A DNA stretch of 64,000 nt from Phytoseiulus persimilis (Eukaryota; Arthropoda; Arachnida; Mesostigmata; Phytoseiidae), in the NCBI GenBank assembly GCA_037576195.1, contig JAQZDE010000040.1, positions 36,001-100,000 on the forward strand. Reading direction: 5' to 3'. Below, one piece after another: positions 12,029 through 26,400 of the stretch. The translations under genes and the position numbers were made by a program. How positions within the stretch are numbered: the first letter of the stretch is position 1; the number at the start of each line of letters is the position of its first letter. A model generated the notes under the pieces. That model had not been told where the DNA came from. It worked only from the letters and a program-made list of their open reading frames with translations, and searched no databases.

Positions 12029-14337
12029 GTACATCTCCAATTCTAATTTCGAGGCTTCCGCTGAGTTCAGTCCTAACGGCCTATCCTGGCGGTTTTCCGA
12101 GGGCGGGATGCTTAAACAGAATGTGAGGGAGAACATATGAGTTGTTGTTGGTGGTGAGCTCGACCGCACCGGGTGTCTTCTGGGAACCTGACCATGCTAA
12201 CGATGCACACGTTTTTTAAGCCGCCTGCCGAGCGTCGAAACACGGGGATGCTTCTGAGGCGGCGATATGAACTCGCCCACTAGGCGAATATCGTCCCTGG
12301 CCGGTCCGACGCACGCTGCCGCTTCCTCGCTAATACTGCCACGGTTCCGCTCTGCTACGATTCCCATCACGGGATTTTCTTGCGATCCCAGCTTGCCCTG
12401 GAAGGAGACTTCAGAGTCCCATTTCTGAGCTCGCGAAACCGATGCCTCAAAGATTCGGGCCGTTCCCACGAGTGCCTGATCAGGCACAATGCATGGCAGC
12501 CTGTTTGCCCCCTGTCCCGTCGTCGGAGGCGTAAAAAAATCATCAACGGAGCATACGAATTCAATTGGCAACTCTCCCTCTGGGAGCAGCACGTGAAGTC
12601 AAAGGTGAAGACTCATAAGTTAGCGCGAACAACATCCGTTTCCGACATCTCCTGGTGTCCTCTGAGGATGGGAAATCCTAGGAGCGAGGTACAGCTTTTC
12701 AAGATCAGGTTCGACTTCCAGAATGTCTCCTTAGCGCCGGATCCGCCTTCCCATAGAGCAAATGGAACACAAGAGACATTCATCATTTGGTTCGATTCTT
12801 CGCGTTTGTTTGGATAGAGCAAAGCGCGGCTACGGCCAAGTGTAGGCAAACGTGCTCAGTTGAGCCGTCCCAGTGACTGAAACCGAACATGATGCACACG
12901 TAGCTCCACAATTATTGCGTGAGAATGCAAACGCGCCTTCGACCTTGCCACCGTAGCCAGTTGGAATAAAGATAACACAAGAGCGTATATCGCGACGTTG
13001 GCGACTACGTTTGTTCGAAGCAAAGGCATGGGCGTTTTACTGTTGAGATATCATTTTTATTCGCAGCAACAGCTCCAGATTCCTCCTCCAGTCGAAAGGC
13101 GTTATAAAATTCTGTGGTGGAAAATCAATTTAACTACATCATTTCGTTGATTCCTGAGGGGCAAGATTAATGGCGACGAGAGCTTCACTGCAGTATCCAA
13201 TGATTCTCCTCCTGTATTCCGCCTGTTTCAGGAATCACCACCGCTACCGTCATAATAGCAGAGTAGGTTAGACCATGGACGTCAAGGCACTGGTAACCGG
13301 ATAATACATGGCTTTCGAACTTCCCAGATATCGCCGAGCAGCAAACCCGGAGGCGCTCAATGAGCGTTCATCGTTCCCCATTTACACCCATCCGACTCCA
13401 TGAATTGTACACACTAACGCACACTCGAACATTGAATCATTTCTAATATATATTTCATATGCAAGTTCCTTTAAACGTATTCACTACGATAAACTCATTC
13501 ATTCGAAAACAGTTCCCCACGTGTTCAACGTGTACGCCTTCCTGTATTTCCCTCCGTTCATGTGTTCCTAATTTGTCTATTATGTTCATATCCTGTTATC
13601 TGTACACAAAAAACAACGTTAACGACGGTAGATTATAATTTTCCTCATCAAAATTATACGCGGTATAATCATCATCGTTATTCTCAGGGTCGTTTCAGTC
13701 TCGGAAACACCGGCCATCTCTTCCGAAATCCGAGGCCTTTTCAGCGCTTGTCATTTTCGGAAGCTGTTGGCGAACAATTGTTGAGTTTTCTTAATGAAAA
13801 TAAAACGAGAGGGATGTCTCTTATGAGTTCTATCCGATGCTGTGGGAGGCTCTGATTGCGGGTCTGACGTGTGGTTCCCAGTTTTTTCTTCGTCGACTCT
13901 ATTCCGGATCAAGCACAGTTGAAAACACAAACTCCGCTACCAGTTTCCATGCAACCGGCGATTCATATCCTTGTCGAGTGATCGATGTAACGAGAATATT
14001 TCTGGATGATTCTCTGGTACAACGAGAGTCTCTGCTGCGGAACGCTTCAGCGCATCGAATGTCTGGATGCTTTCATAACTTATGAGTTTTTTGAAGCGTT
14101 TATCGTCGCCAATATGATTTAGCCTCTAATCAAGGACCGGCGGTTCCGTTTTGCGACCAATACTAGTACGCATAGCAACAGTGGAAACCCCTGATGGGAA
14201 AATAAAAGATGAAAAGTTCTAAAATTCGTTCACTTTCCTAGATCTGTGTGCTCGAGTTTGAGGCTCGAACATCGATTGTGTCCTTGGCGATACTTTTGTA
14301 CTGGATGATCGACCTGTGGCCGACGAAATGGAGTTCT
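12029..14337. other. Unassigned interval upstream of the palindrome and downstream of Raptor
   Basis: Contains two overlapping open frames on opposite strands (12592-12197 minus, 131 codons; 12380-12817 plus, 145 codons). Neither resembles a family I know and neither has convincing splice partners. The stretch 13440-13700 is visibly AT-richer and contains several AT-rich words of the kind seen in 3' UTRs. The Raptor 3' UTR must start at 14337 and run leftward into this interval. Confidence 0.4.
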
Positions 14338-17300
14338 TCAGTTTTTCCGCCGTGTATAGAGCGACACAGTTGTGTCTTGACTGGCTGCTGCTAAACTCAT
14401 CTGGAAACGCGAGGCAACTTCAGAAACTGTACCAGAGGATTCCAGCTCAAAACAGCGAATATGTATTCAATCTCCAATCGAGGAATTCGCCACCAGGCTC
14501 ACCTTGAATGGATGAAACGCGATAGCGTTCACGGGTGCGAGTCTTTGGCCTGAGAACCAGTCTTGATGAGGCTTCACGACTTGAGGTGTGACTCCTTCTT
14601 CTAAAACAACTATGTTTTGGCCCTGGGTTCCACAGGCGATCTCTCCGGGAAAATAAGGATGAACCGCCATGCAAGTGAGATCCTGTTGAGGGAGCTGCGT
14701 CATACGCTCCTCGGAGTGGTTGCTGCTCATCGAGAGATGGCGATATCGAATATCGCCTGCGACGGAGGCCGAAGTAAGAATCTGGTTGTCGGCGTCTAGA
14801 TGAATGCCCACAACCTGCCCGTGATGATCTCGCAAACTAAGTATGGGTTTGCAGCCTTTTGAAGGTTTCCTCCTGTCGAAGAGTTTTACCGAGCCATCTC
14901 GCATGCCGACCGCGAGTAAACTGCCTCCTGCACTTCTGTCGAGAGAAACGCATCTGACCGAATCATCAGTGTCCAACGACATGTCTAGTATGCGGCGTTC
15001 CTGGTTCATATCCCAGAGACGAACTACGCGCATGTCTCCGCATGTTATCAGCTGACACTGGCTCTGATCCCAGTCCAAGAGAACACCGCTGCATCTCAGA
15101 GACGTCTGGATTTCCGGTGCATCCAACATACAATTGAAGGCAGTTACGAGCTCAACCGGGTCCGGCTTCCGAGGGTTGTAGAACGCCGAATAGGTGTTCG
15201 CCCAGGCTCGAATCGCGCCATCGGTCGTGGCTGTCAGCAGCAGACAGCGATCGTGGTGAGCATTGACGAGTACTGTTGAGGATATACGCGGGGAATTTTT
15301 CAATAGGGACCGACTTGAGGAGCGCATACTCTGTTTGTCGAGTACGTCGAGCTCGATCATCCGCTCCGTGTCGAATACAACAACCTGATGAGAATCGGAT
15401 ACAAAGAGTAGCGGTTCAAAAGGATGGAACACCGCGCTGCTTGGCGGCGAAGACAACCTCTTCGAGAACTGCTGCTCCTCAACTTTCGCAAGACCTTTGT
15501 AGGATTCGGACGCCAAAGATTTAGCGGCCTGTCTCCGAACGGTGGCGTTGCGCATGAGCCGAAACTCCGCTTTCGAAAATGAGAGGGCGTCGCGATCTTC
15601 GGGCTCGTCATCAGCCTTCTGAAAAAGAGCAATCTCCGTTCTAGACTCGGGCGAGAGCGCATCGGATTCAATTCTTTGTCATCGGGGCATTTCTACGGAA
15701 TCTATGCGAATACTTACGTCATTCAAACTCGGACGCTGGATTTGCCGGGTGAGAATATCCAGAAAATTTGTTCTGACCACGGGAGTCGCTACGAGCTGAT
15801 AACTGGTTTCTAGGATATCTCCATTCATGAAAACCACGGTGTGTTCGGTAGCAGTGACTGTTGGCCGATTTTCATTTACAAGCGGCAGGGCGTTGTCGAA
15901 ATTTCTACGGGGCCTGAGTAGAGATTCGTACGTTTAGACCTATTGAAGGAATAGAACTCCATGCGGAGCGTGTCTCTCCAGGGATCTCTGCGTCGTGAAG
16001 CACACTGTGCTGCCTAATGCTCGAGTTCAGAGCATGAATCACAGCGCTAGTTAGGCAGGGAAGCGAACATCCATTCAAACGCAGCGTTTCTAGGAGTTTG
16101 ATTGATTATGCAGCACGAAACGTCATCAGCTCGAATCAGAAATCTGCCTGTCTAGAGGGACGCCATGACTCGTTCCGAGCTCGCGAGGAAGAGCAGATGT
16201 AGTACAAGCATGTTCGAAGACGAAGAAAGAAACATTTCGATGAAGTCGGATAAAAGTTTCGGATCGAAAGGAAGATCGAAGAAGCTTGAATGCATACCTC
16301 ACCACCCTCGACTGAGAAAAGGCTGGACTAAGACTTCGCAAAGAGTCACTCATCCTCACTCCGTGGTACATGCTTGAAGACCTTGAAAGAGCAGTTGGAA
16401 GAGCCCTGTCTACCTCATTTCGACCACTCGCACTGCAACCAAGCATTCCTCAGACTGAGTCAACATCTTTCTCTACGCAAATGACGAGTTGATTAATTCA
16501 TTCCGGCCATGGAAAAGTATCAAGCAACATTCGTCTCTGCTGAGTTACGCATCGAAACTACGTTAGTTCTACAGAGTTACGCTCAAGCCTAGTTGAGAAT
16601 TCTTGCGTAATTGGCTCATTCCTTTGTTAATCATCTAGCCAGTGAGTCAACACCATGGCAGACAACACACTCAACCAAACCATGGAACGTCGACTTTACT
16701 GGCTATGTTAAGCGTTCGACGAACTAGAATGACTCGACCGACGGTTATCGAACACATGACCGACTGATCAGAAGACGAGCTGCGAAGATATCTCGCCACT
16801 AGCCCCTTCAAAAACCGCTTTCACTCGATCTCAAGAGAGACTGACTACTAAGAGTGAGCCCACAAGTTGGGTTTTAAATTGAGCGGGGGTTGGATCACCG
16901 CGAGCTCTCTGAGACACTCACAGAAAACAGTTGGTTCCCGATGGAGACGACGGCTCCGAATGAGACGTGTTCGTCGCGTTCGCGATGCTTGTTGCACTCG
17001 TCGACGAGGGATTGTTACGCAGGTGGTCGCGTGAATTCTTCCGGAAAGCTATCATTGCCTCAGCTCTGTCTCGATACATCCGAACCAACGTGTTGGTCAT
17101 GTCGCTCACCTGTGGGCAGTGTGAAAGTCATTTTGGGAATCAAGAACGATCGTAACCATGAAACTGAGATCTCGTCATGGACACCGTGCTGAGCCACTCT
17201 CAGGGGCGAATGGGACGCCGGACGACTTACTTTTTCATGAGGGTCACATGTCGCTAGAGAATTTAGGAACTTCCACGTCTTGGCGTGTTGCGGATGAACC

Positions 17301-20300
17301 GTGTTTTGGAGTAGCACTGTACCACTCGACTGCGAAGGCAAAGAATTCCCGGAGGAGATCCTCCGCATCCTTGTCGATTCTGTAGCGATCACGCCTGTAT
17401 ATGTGGCTGTATTCGTCGGAGTCCTGACGCCTTCGACGATATTAGGAACAACTGTGAATCGAATTCCCGTTGATCAGAGGCTCGTTGATGATAATTGTGT
17501 TAGATGACTGGGCGATGAAGACTCGTTCACTCACAGAAATTCGAAGCGCTTTTCACTCGGGCTTGTTTCGCGGCGGCTGGACTGCTGAGGGTGTCCGAGG
17601 CGACGTCCCCGCGACGCTCATCCTGCACTGTCTGACAAGCCGCCGTTAGGTATTGTGTATCGAAAACGCACAAGAGCCACTGAAGGGCCACCACGAGTTC
17701 CTGACGGACCAAGGGGCTCGCGTCCCACTGCGTGTACGTGACGAGAATTTTCCCTATGTGACTATCAGTATTGTCGGCGTGCGGAGTTCTTTCCGTTTGA
17801 GAGTTCAGCATGGTGCCCAACGCGAACACAGCGGCTGCGCGGACTTCGGCTGAGGGATCCTGCAGCAACGGCATGAGTCGCTCATCGGTCAACGAGCGGA
17901 TCCCGAGCCATTTCGCTTCACAGTAACCATCCCATAGGCGGCCCAGGAGGATGCAGAGCCATTTTTTCAAGCCTTCGGGTAAGTTGTCCGAGAGTAGTTC
18001 TGTACATGCCGCAACAACGGGCCGCTGCAGGCAGACTTTCTGTCCCTTGTGGTGACCGTCGGCACAAAGACACGATAGGATAAATGCCGCCATGGTGCGG
18101 TACTTCATTGGCAGTGAATTGTCCTGGAGCGAGTCCAGGAAGTACTTATGAGAGTTCTCGCGCACCAGGTCTACTTGGTAGGTGCAGTCAACCGCGAGAA
18201 TCTTCGCCCAGATGAAAACGAGCAGCGGGCGAAGCTCACGCGCTTGACTTTGCAATAACTTGAGGATGTACGGAAAGATTCCGACTGAAAGAGCTTGAGA
18301 AACTGCCCACGGTCCGAGATCGAGGAATTTTCCTAACAGCTCGAGGGCTCGGGTCCTGTGGACCTGACTTAACAACACCTGTTGAACGAAACGAAGCTGG
18401 TGAGAGACAGTCAACTCCTGATCGGTGTCAGATACAATGCGAATGCATAGCACTCCTCGACGACAGCTTTTCCCCACCCACCTGTAACACTATAGGAAGC
18501 TGCTCAGGAGGCGACGGTTGCTTGGCCAGCGAGCTGAACCTCAACCAGACCTCGAAGGCCGTCAACTGATCGGCGAAAAACTGAGAGTGAGAGAACGGCG
18601 TATCATTCTTCAACATGTCCGGTAGTTGACGTAAACAGCTGTCCAGAGCCAGATCCCAGGCCTGCCACATAGGATGCTGGAACGTCTTTGGCAGAGCAGG
18701 ACTCGATTGTGGATTGCAATCGTAGACTCTCATCACTCTCTCGGCCAGCAAGAAATTACGGAATAAGGAGGCGACCAGTAAATCCTGTCGGAATAACTTT
18801 TGAAATAGTGTCTTTGGGAGAACGTTCCACGCGATGGTGTCCGTGATTGCGGTGAAAATCCAATTCAGTTCACCGAGCATCGTTCTCCGGTCGATCAGAA
18901 GACCCGGTATGCTGTAAAATCGGAGTTCGTTTGAGCTTCTCGCCTTCCCGCCTTCAGTTAATCTACATCCGAGCCACCCGCGGCAAGAACGCTCGAATTG
19001 GCGGAGACATCACGGCTCTTACTTGTCGATGTCTTCCGGTGTGAGGTCCGGAACGAGTTTGAACGAATTATTCAGCACGTAACATTTGAGAGCCATCTGG
19101 ATAGGGGTTGTTAGACACGCCGTGAACATGTCAGCCGGGAGAGACGGGTCCATGGGGAGGATCTCGTCCTCGCGACACGCTGCGAGTTGGATGCAGTTCC
19201 TGCGTGGGGTCGGTACTCAGGTCAGAACTCAAGACAGAACTCACCGTCAGAGACTGCCGAAGGAGCAGAACTCATGGTTCGTAGAGAGGGCCGAGAATCA
19301 CTCACTCGAACGTAGCTGTACACGGTTGTCCGTTTTGCATATTGCCTGCCAAGCAAGCCGCGTGTTGATCGTTGCGTTGGCTTTCTGTCGTCCAGGCTTG
19401 TAGTTTCGACAGAAGGATTCCAGCCGCTGAACAATCATAGACATAAATGGACGGTGATCCCATCCATTGATGTAGGTCGTAAAGTGAAAGCGGTATGTAC
19501 TGAGTATATTGCTGAAATTTTTTTGATTGCGTCCATTAGACATTTAGGTTTCTCCGTCCATTGCATATCCATTTGCCAAGCATCGACAGGAGGTCCAGGC
19601 TCTCATAGAAGGATGGAAAATTCCGTTTCCTAATCACAATTTCGAGTCCATCGTCGACCCTTTGCTCACCCTATTAAAAACCCAAATTTCTCCATTGTGC
19701 GTAGGTTTGGGCACTCCATGTCCGTTGTAATGAAACAAGACTCTTTCGTCTTTAGCACTTTTTCTTAAGCTTGTGCAGAGTTTCTTCACGTCGTCGAAGG
19801 TTGGATCGAGGGCCTGTTTGTATCGAGCTCTCGTCTGCCACCTGTTGAGTAGAGCGCGGAAATGACACGATGCCACTGTCGACGCCCACGGTACTGCACT
19901 CGTGGGTTTCCCCATGAAAGCCATTTTACGAAACAGATCCAAACCTGTCGAGTCCTCTCTCGGTTCCGTAGTCGCAAGACGAGTTCCTCGCCATTTCGTA
20001 TCTCGGACTCGAATACTCACTTTTCGTATTGCTTCTGTAAAGCTTGACCAATCTGATCGAGGACCTTGGCCGATGGTGTCTTTGCCATATTAGCGATTGG
20101 ATCAATCCAGCATTCCTGTCTAGCACAAGGATTGATCTTCACGACGTCAGGCGGATCCACTCCAATGTTGAGGCACATCACGAGCGCGACGCTATTGGTG
20201 CGCATCTGAGGATCGCATTGTAATTATGGAAAAATGGATTTCATGAACGCTCAAGTTGAATAGAACTCAGAGCTCATCACGATCTCGTCCACGCTATTCG

Positions 20301-20534
20301 AGGATTCGGCACGCAACTCACCCGTTCTTTGGGTCGGAACGTCTGAGGGAGCAGGGAAGGATCTTCTGCCGGGTAGTGTTTCCCCCTTTTCGGCTGGTAG
20401 ACTGGTAGTTCGCGTTCCTCGTTGAGTTTCATGAGTTCCTGCCTCGAAAGCTGTTCGGAGCGTAGCAGTCCCTTTGGGGAAGTGACGGCCAGGGAGGGAG
20501 AACCCCGGCCCCCCATGGCCACCCCGACTGGCAT
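14338..20534 (-). CDS. RPTOR: Raptor, regulatory-associated protein of mTOR
   Basis: Scaffold of mTORC1 that recruits TOS-motif substrates and docks on Rag GTPases at the lysosome. Thirteen exons (minus): 20534-20322, 20205-20021, 19841-19670, 19511-19306, 19199-19023, 18911-18482, 18378-17535, 17394-17231, 17109-16922, 16432-16298, 15913-15718, 15645-14503, 14400-14338; 1,371 codons in frame, against 1,335 aa in human. The N-terminal caspase-like (RNC) domain keeps the hallmark FHYNGHG near residue 170 and VYDCS near 216. HEAT repeats follow ([40 protein letters not shown]), then a divergent linker, then seven WD40 blades ([28 protein letters not shown]). The least certain points are the start codon (ATG at 20516 is an alternative) and the acceptors at 15645 and 17394, both chosen for phase. 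The linker between HEAT and WD40 parts is poorly conserved, as is usual. Confidence 0.95.
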
Positions 20535-23400
20535 GTGAGTGTGAGGAGAGTGACTACAGCTCACGACTGGAAAGGAGATCACACACATTGTTATCGCCCT
20601 TGCAGAAGTCGAGAAAGGATCTCAATATTGGTTTCTGCTTGACTCCGTATCATTCCCTCCGCGCGATCCCGAACTCTCGAGCGGGAGATCAGTAATCTCT
20701 TTGAGATAATTCGATGCGGGGCAAGATCATGACTTGGAACAGCTTTCTCTGACAGTTACTGCTGAGCTTTAGACGTTGATGTCTCCATTAACTGATAAAG
20801 TCTCGAGACACAACCGACCGTGTCTGCTCGAGTGAATGATGTTACGACTCGGTTGCAACATCGAGTCTAGCCCTCGAACAGACTGGAAAACGCGCCCGTC
20901 GCTTAACAGCGGAAACTGAATGTGCTGACTGAATATTTGAGGGAGCGATACCGCAATACCGTTCTAGTCACACCGCGGTGGGAGAGATCCCGAGACTAGA
21001 CTTCTACGTTCGATATTCCATTTTTTGCTCTCACTGATCTTCATGTGTGCCATGGCATTCGAGCCCATCGATGAGATGCTATGACGCTCCAAATATCCGT
21101 CAAAACTCGCGATGGATCAAGCGTTCCCAAGAATCGAAATCATCTCATCCATCGTTTCGCTCATCTTATTCAACCAATCAATCCGACTCGCTCCCACGGA
21201 GGACCAATCGAAACCGGCGCTGAATGATCCGATCGATTCCCGAGTCGGTTCGGAATCGAACAGCCTCCACTGAAAAGAACAGCGACCCACCACCCACCAC
21301 CGACCGCGTTTGGCAGCCTTCCACGCAGACACTCGACACCCCATGTAAGCAGAGGCACTGGTTAGCTGTCCTCGCTGGTTGAATCGGGACGTGGCCAAGG
21401 AAACGAGCGGCGAGTCGGTCAATTGGGAAGCAAGATTAAAGAACAGCGCACACAGGACAGCAAGGTCACGTGCCAATCATCTCAACTGTTCAAAGCGAAG
21501 AGAGGCGACGTTTACATAGCGTAAAGACGTTTGAAGTAGCCCACTCTCCAGCCATTGACCTATAAACATCTCCTACCAGACGCGAACACGAGTGCGGGCG
21601 AGTTTGACGGAAGGCATGCAGGTTCGCCGGTCGACTGACCGATAGACACAACCGCGACGGTAGCACTCGCCGAACAACTGCTGACTTGTTCTTGCAGCTT
21701 AGCTGAACTTGGGGCAAGTGAAATCGCGTGAAGCACATCTCGCACCATCACCGACACAGGAACAAACGGACGGCGGTAACCTGTCAACGCTCGGGAGTCG
21801 ACGGCGAGATAGAACGGAACGCGCACGCTGCATAGTTCCAGCCTGAACTCCACTGTTTCTTTCGGCAGAGCGAAGTCCACGAACGTCTGACAACTCTTCC
21901 TCGAAAATCGGACCGAGGGAGAGTTACAAGCCCAGTGACAAACCACACTAAGGGAGACAGGAAACAAACAGGACACGTATGCTCCCTCCACCGAAACTGA
22001 AAACCTCGACCTCGACGGGGTACTCCACCGTGGAGCAGAGATTCAATGGAATGAGGGTACATGACTGGAATCGTTGATCCGGTCTACTGACCTGGCTGAA
22101 AATTCGATAACCACATGCTTCGTTCTATCGGGAGACTGTGCAGAGCTCGGAGTAGCTCACGCGATGTGAATCTGCGCTTATGCGCGTCATCCCGTGACGT
22201 TGGGCTTGTGCCGCTACAGCCTGGAGCACGACCTATTCGTTTCGACGCATGTGACGTACGGAACTCCTTTACGTCACATAATGTCTGACTGACTTCCGTT
22301 GTCAGCATTTCGGCAGTGTAAGTAACAGCAGCAACAAGTGTCGTGATCACATCGAGGGCATCAGCAACGACACGGACATCGCCGTTTGGGGAGAATTCTC
22401 CCTGCGAAAGGCGAAGACTCGTCAACAGGTCTCTTGGGTCCCCGTGAACAATAAATGGTGTTTGGGAGTGTCCGTGTATAACTGACAGTCAGAGCTAGAG
22501 AAGCGGAACTGGAAAGTGGGGCCGCGCGAATGTTTAGGGCCAATGAACAAAAAGACCGTGACGAGCAAGTCACCGAATTTGGTTCTGATGGTTACTAGTC
22601 AGGAAAGTATGCGACACCATTCTTACGGCCTGAATCGGATGCTTAAGCGGGAAACGGAACTCAACTCCGCAATGGCGGGAAGTATCTGAGCGGACTCCGT
22701 CGAGTATGGAGACGAGTACCAGAAGAAAGGAATCGAAGGATCACGCGACAGGAAGCTATGGTTTGAACCGGTCTGACGAAGATAAATTCAGATTGAACGA
22801 TCAGCGAAATTCACGATCAGTGAAATTCACGATTGGAACGGATCGAGTGTTAAGTGAAGTCGTCTCCAATACTGGCGGTTCGATAGGTCGGCAAGCAAAC
22901 GATAATGTCGATCAATCGGCATGAATGTCTTGAAGACAAGGGCCAGGTTCACACAAATTCTTTTCGCCGTGATCGCGCGAGGAACGACACCGGTGGCTAT
23001 GGAGTGAACTATGGGCTTGTCAAGCGCCACTGAACGGCGCACATGTCAGTCAGCCCGGTTCTCCGAATCCCGTGAAACTGAACGCGGCAACTTTAGCCTA
23101 GCTCATGTCAAAAGGTGTCTTTGGAATGAACCGAGCTCAATGGCCCTGCGAGTGGCTAAAATCAACGTTCGCGCAGCAAGCAATGTCATCCATGCCTCAT
23201 CACTGTCGATGCCCCACGGACGCGGTCGCATCGTTATACCCGTAGAGGTAAAGGTGGACGACGCAGACGGCGTCGATTCGAACGAATCGATCGGATACGC
23301 ATTAGATAAGACGAAGCTCCATTCACACGAGTTGTCGAACAAGGAAACTCGATACGATGTATGATTGTTTTCATTCGTCTCTTGTTATGCCTGTGCCTGC

Positions 23401-23434
23401 GTGCGTGTGTTTGTGTGTGTGAGTGAGTGAGTGT
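23401..23434. repeat. GT-rich microsatellite
   Basis: A (GT)n run interrupted by a T passes into (GAGT)n within 34 bp. It is a simple-sequence repeat with no visible gene context. Confidence 0.8.
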
Positions 23435-26400
23435 TGAAACATCATCACAGAGCACCACATGGGCGGCTATTGGCGGTCATCGGTAACGGAACTCGTAGAT
23501 GCGTCATTTCGATGGGGGTTAACCTTGAAACGGCCGTTCAAGCTGACTAGAGGGCTCCAGAGGCTGTATGACGCCCAGGTACGGCTTTCCTTGCAAAAAA
23601 AAACTCACCAAAACAAACGCAAGTCCGAACTCAGCTGAAAACCATGTGTCGTTGATGCAACAACGTCGCAGATTCCAATGCACGTATGAAACTGGCGTGT
23701 GATCCCTGGAGCGGGCTTGAATTCTCATCGGAACCCGAGTGTCAAACTCAACTTTCACAGTTTGCACGCAATCAGCGATGATCACAAGATCCGAATGCGG
23801 TAACGGACTCGTTTTGTGTGAAAGTCTGCTACTACGCAAAATGCTCTTCAGCCATACATCCAAATTTTTCGAGCGGTGATTTGGAGGAACGGCCGTTCCG
23901 TAGAACGGCAGTGACGGAATCTTGAGTATACGTTCCAGAGAAACGGAAGGAACGGGTGGCGGAAAATGACTAAAAACGGGCCTGAATGCAAGGCTGGGTA
24001 ATCGTAGATAGCAGACAAGTTGATAGACAGCGCTGATGACGGTGATTTCTGCTCAGAATGAGCCATCCTCCCAATTCACTTCAGGGAGGGGACATCGCTG
24101 TTTTTGAAAAAAAAGACGCATGACTCGCATGCCGATCCCGAGAACCGGGTCGGTTGAGCTTTCCCACGTCCTATGCTGCTTGAGAAGAACCAGGGGGAAG
24201 AATCACGGGAATCATAGTGGCCCGCGAAAACGTGAGGAGGATGATGACGATGAGCTTTGCTTGGGGTGGAAGCAGAATATCGAACCACGCTCCAGCTTTT
24301 CACAGACTCTGAGCGAGCTTCATTATTCCGTGTATTGTCAATGAGGGAAAGTGTGTCATTCTGGGAGTGACCAGGCGACGGGAGAAGGAGTGAACACAAA
24401 TCGAAGGAGCGGGCTCTGTTAACGGGATCTCAACGTTGATGGTGTGGATGATCTTTGCTGAGCGCAAGGAGAGATAGGCGTGAGAAATTGGAACGAAGTA
24501 GCGGCGCACAGTTGAGGAATGCTCTTTCAAAACGAAAAAAACTGCGCAGTGGAATCAACGAGTCCGCGAATTTCAGTCGATCAAATACGCTCGAGAGTAC
24601 AACTCGGGCTTGACGAGTCCCACATGAATTACGTGCGCCACACAGTCGAATAGTTGGAGTATTCCGAAAGAGTCACTTGCTCTTGCCGATCCCAGGAAGC
24701 CTGAAAAATTCTGCGGGAGTTTCCAAGGAAGATCCCCATCGCCCAATTTTCATGCGCGTCTCATTCATGCGCGTCTCCCCTAGTCGAAAACGTGTCTTTG
24801 AAGTCCTACATTCTCCGACTCGTAGGGAATATACAGGGTGGCTCAAACTTGAAGAGAGTTCCATTCGCGGAACCTTCACAGCGGAATCAAGGCGAAAATC
24901 TATGATTCTTGATGGGCGACGGCCGGACAACTTCCATTGAAACCAGGGTGAATGACTTCGTGAACAGAAGAACCAGAGTGTAAGCTTAACGGATTCGATT
25001 GAGATTAGGAATGCCAGCCTGTTGAGATGCAACACGCGAAAGCGGATGCATCCGAATCTAGATTCAGCAGACTCGGTTCGTACTAGATCCAACGCCAATC
25101 GAGGCGGTAGGACAATCAACCCCGTCATCAGTGAACCCATGTTCACCTACATCCCCGGCTCAGTGCCGTAATCACTAACACCCTCGAAGTACTCCCCGAA
25201 GACTCGACTCAACAACTCGCACTCTCCCAATCACATCCCATACAACCATAGTCCGCATTCGAATAAACTACTGTTCATCTATACGTCGTAGGGTCTTCTC
25301 CTTGATACCGTATCAGTGTCCGCGAGGTGAATCTGCCTGTGCACTGAGCCTTCTAGCTAGTGCACCGCTGAAGACGAATTTCCTCTCTAACACAGCCCAT
25401 TCGTTAGCGCGATGAGTTTTTTGTTTTGCTCGGAATTCCGTTTCCGGAATTAGTTGAAGGGAGGACTCATATCAGATAGAACCCGCTTGTCCAGCGTGAA
25501 TCCATCGCGACAAGAAATTTTGAGAGGGTGTCGATTGATTTTTTTCCTCTCGGATTTGGGAGTGATCCCAATTGATGCTCTTGGGTGTGCCCGTCGGCGT
25601 CGCGGACTCGGATGCGGGACGACAAGTTCTCCTTGGAAGCTGACCCAAACCCAGACGAAGTGACCGGGGATCGAACTTTCATTAGGGCTAGCCCGGCTCG
25701 TAGGCTCGATAACGCACCCAACGCTGTCATCCAACTGGTTCCGATCCGGGGAGTAGGGAGGCCAACGGGGCCTCAAAGGATTCTGGTTCAAGGTACCAGG
25801 CGCTTAGCCCTGACGCACCGGATCATGATTGAGGAAACTTCGATCTCGTAAAATCGTCGACGGCCGGAAATTACGCGCAGTTCTCTAGGGTGACTCTCTT
25901 TCCTTAGCGGCACTGTAAATGGATAACCTGGAAGAGGAATGGTTGTTTCCCGGAAGTCAGCCATCTCTTTTCAACTTGCGAGGAGTTCTCCCGCTTTGAA
26001 CCTCGAGTGAGGTTAGACGAATGATTCCAGTGAATGTTATCTAGACACGAAAGTCTCATTCTCCCATTTCCAATGATACTAGGTTGGCGAGGAATCTCTC
26101 GCTACCGGATATTTCCGCTGGCCCGCTTAGGTAGCCTGATCTTCAAGCTGAATTCAGAGGGGTCCTCCGTCCCTCAAGGATATAAACAGTTGGAATTTAA
26201 TGTCTATGATCATCATCATGATGGGATATCTATGGGACTCAACTCCGGACTCATAGACAGAATGAGGAATTCACACAGGCAAACATTGCAGGCTCTGGCC
26301 ATCTTGTAGGCTTCGCATTTCCTCCGGGAAACATCGTTCCGCTCGTTGACTTTCAGGGATCGAAAGGACTCCAACCTGGTTCACCCTCACTGATCTCTTT

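Noticed and set aside
24833-24841. Second copy of the palindrome element
   Set aside because: Only the 9-nt ACAGGGTGG terminus matches; the following sequence diverges and no opposite end was found.
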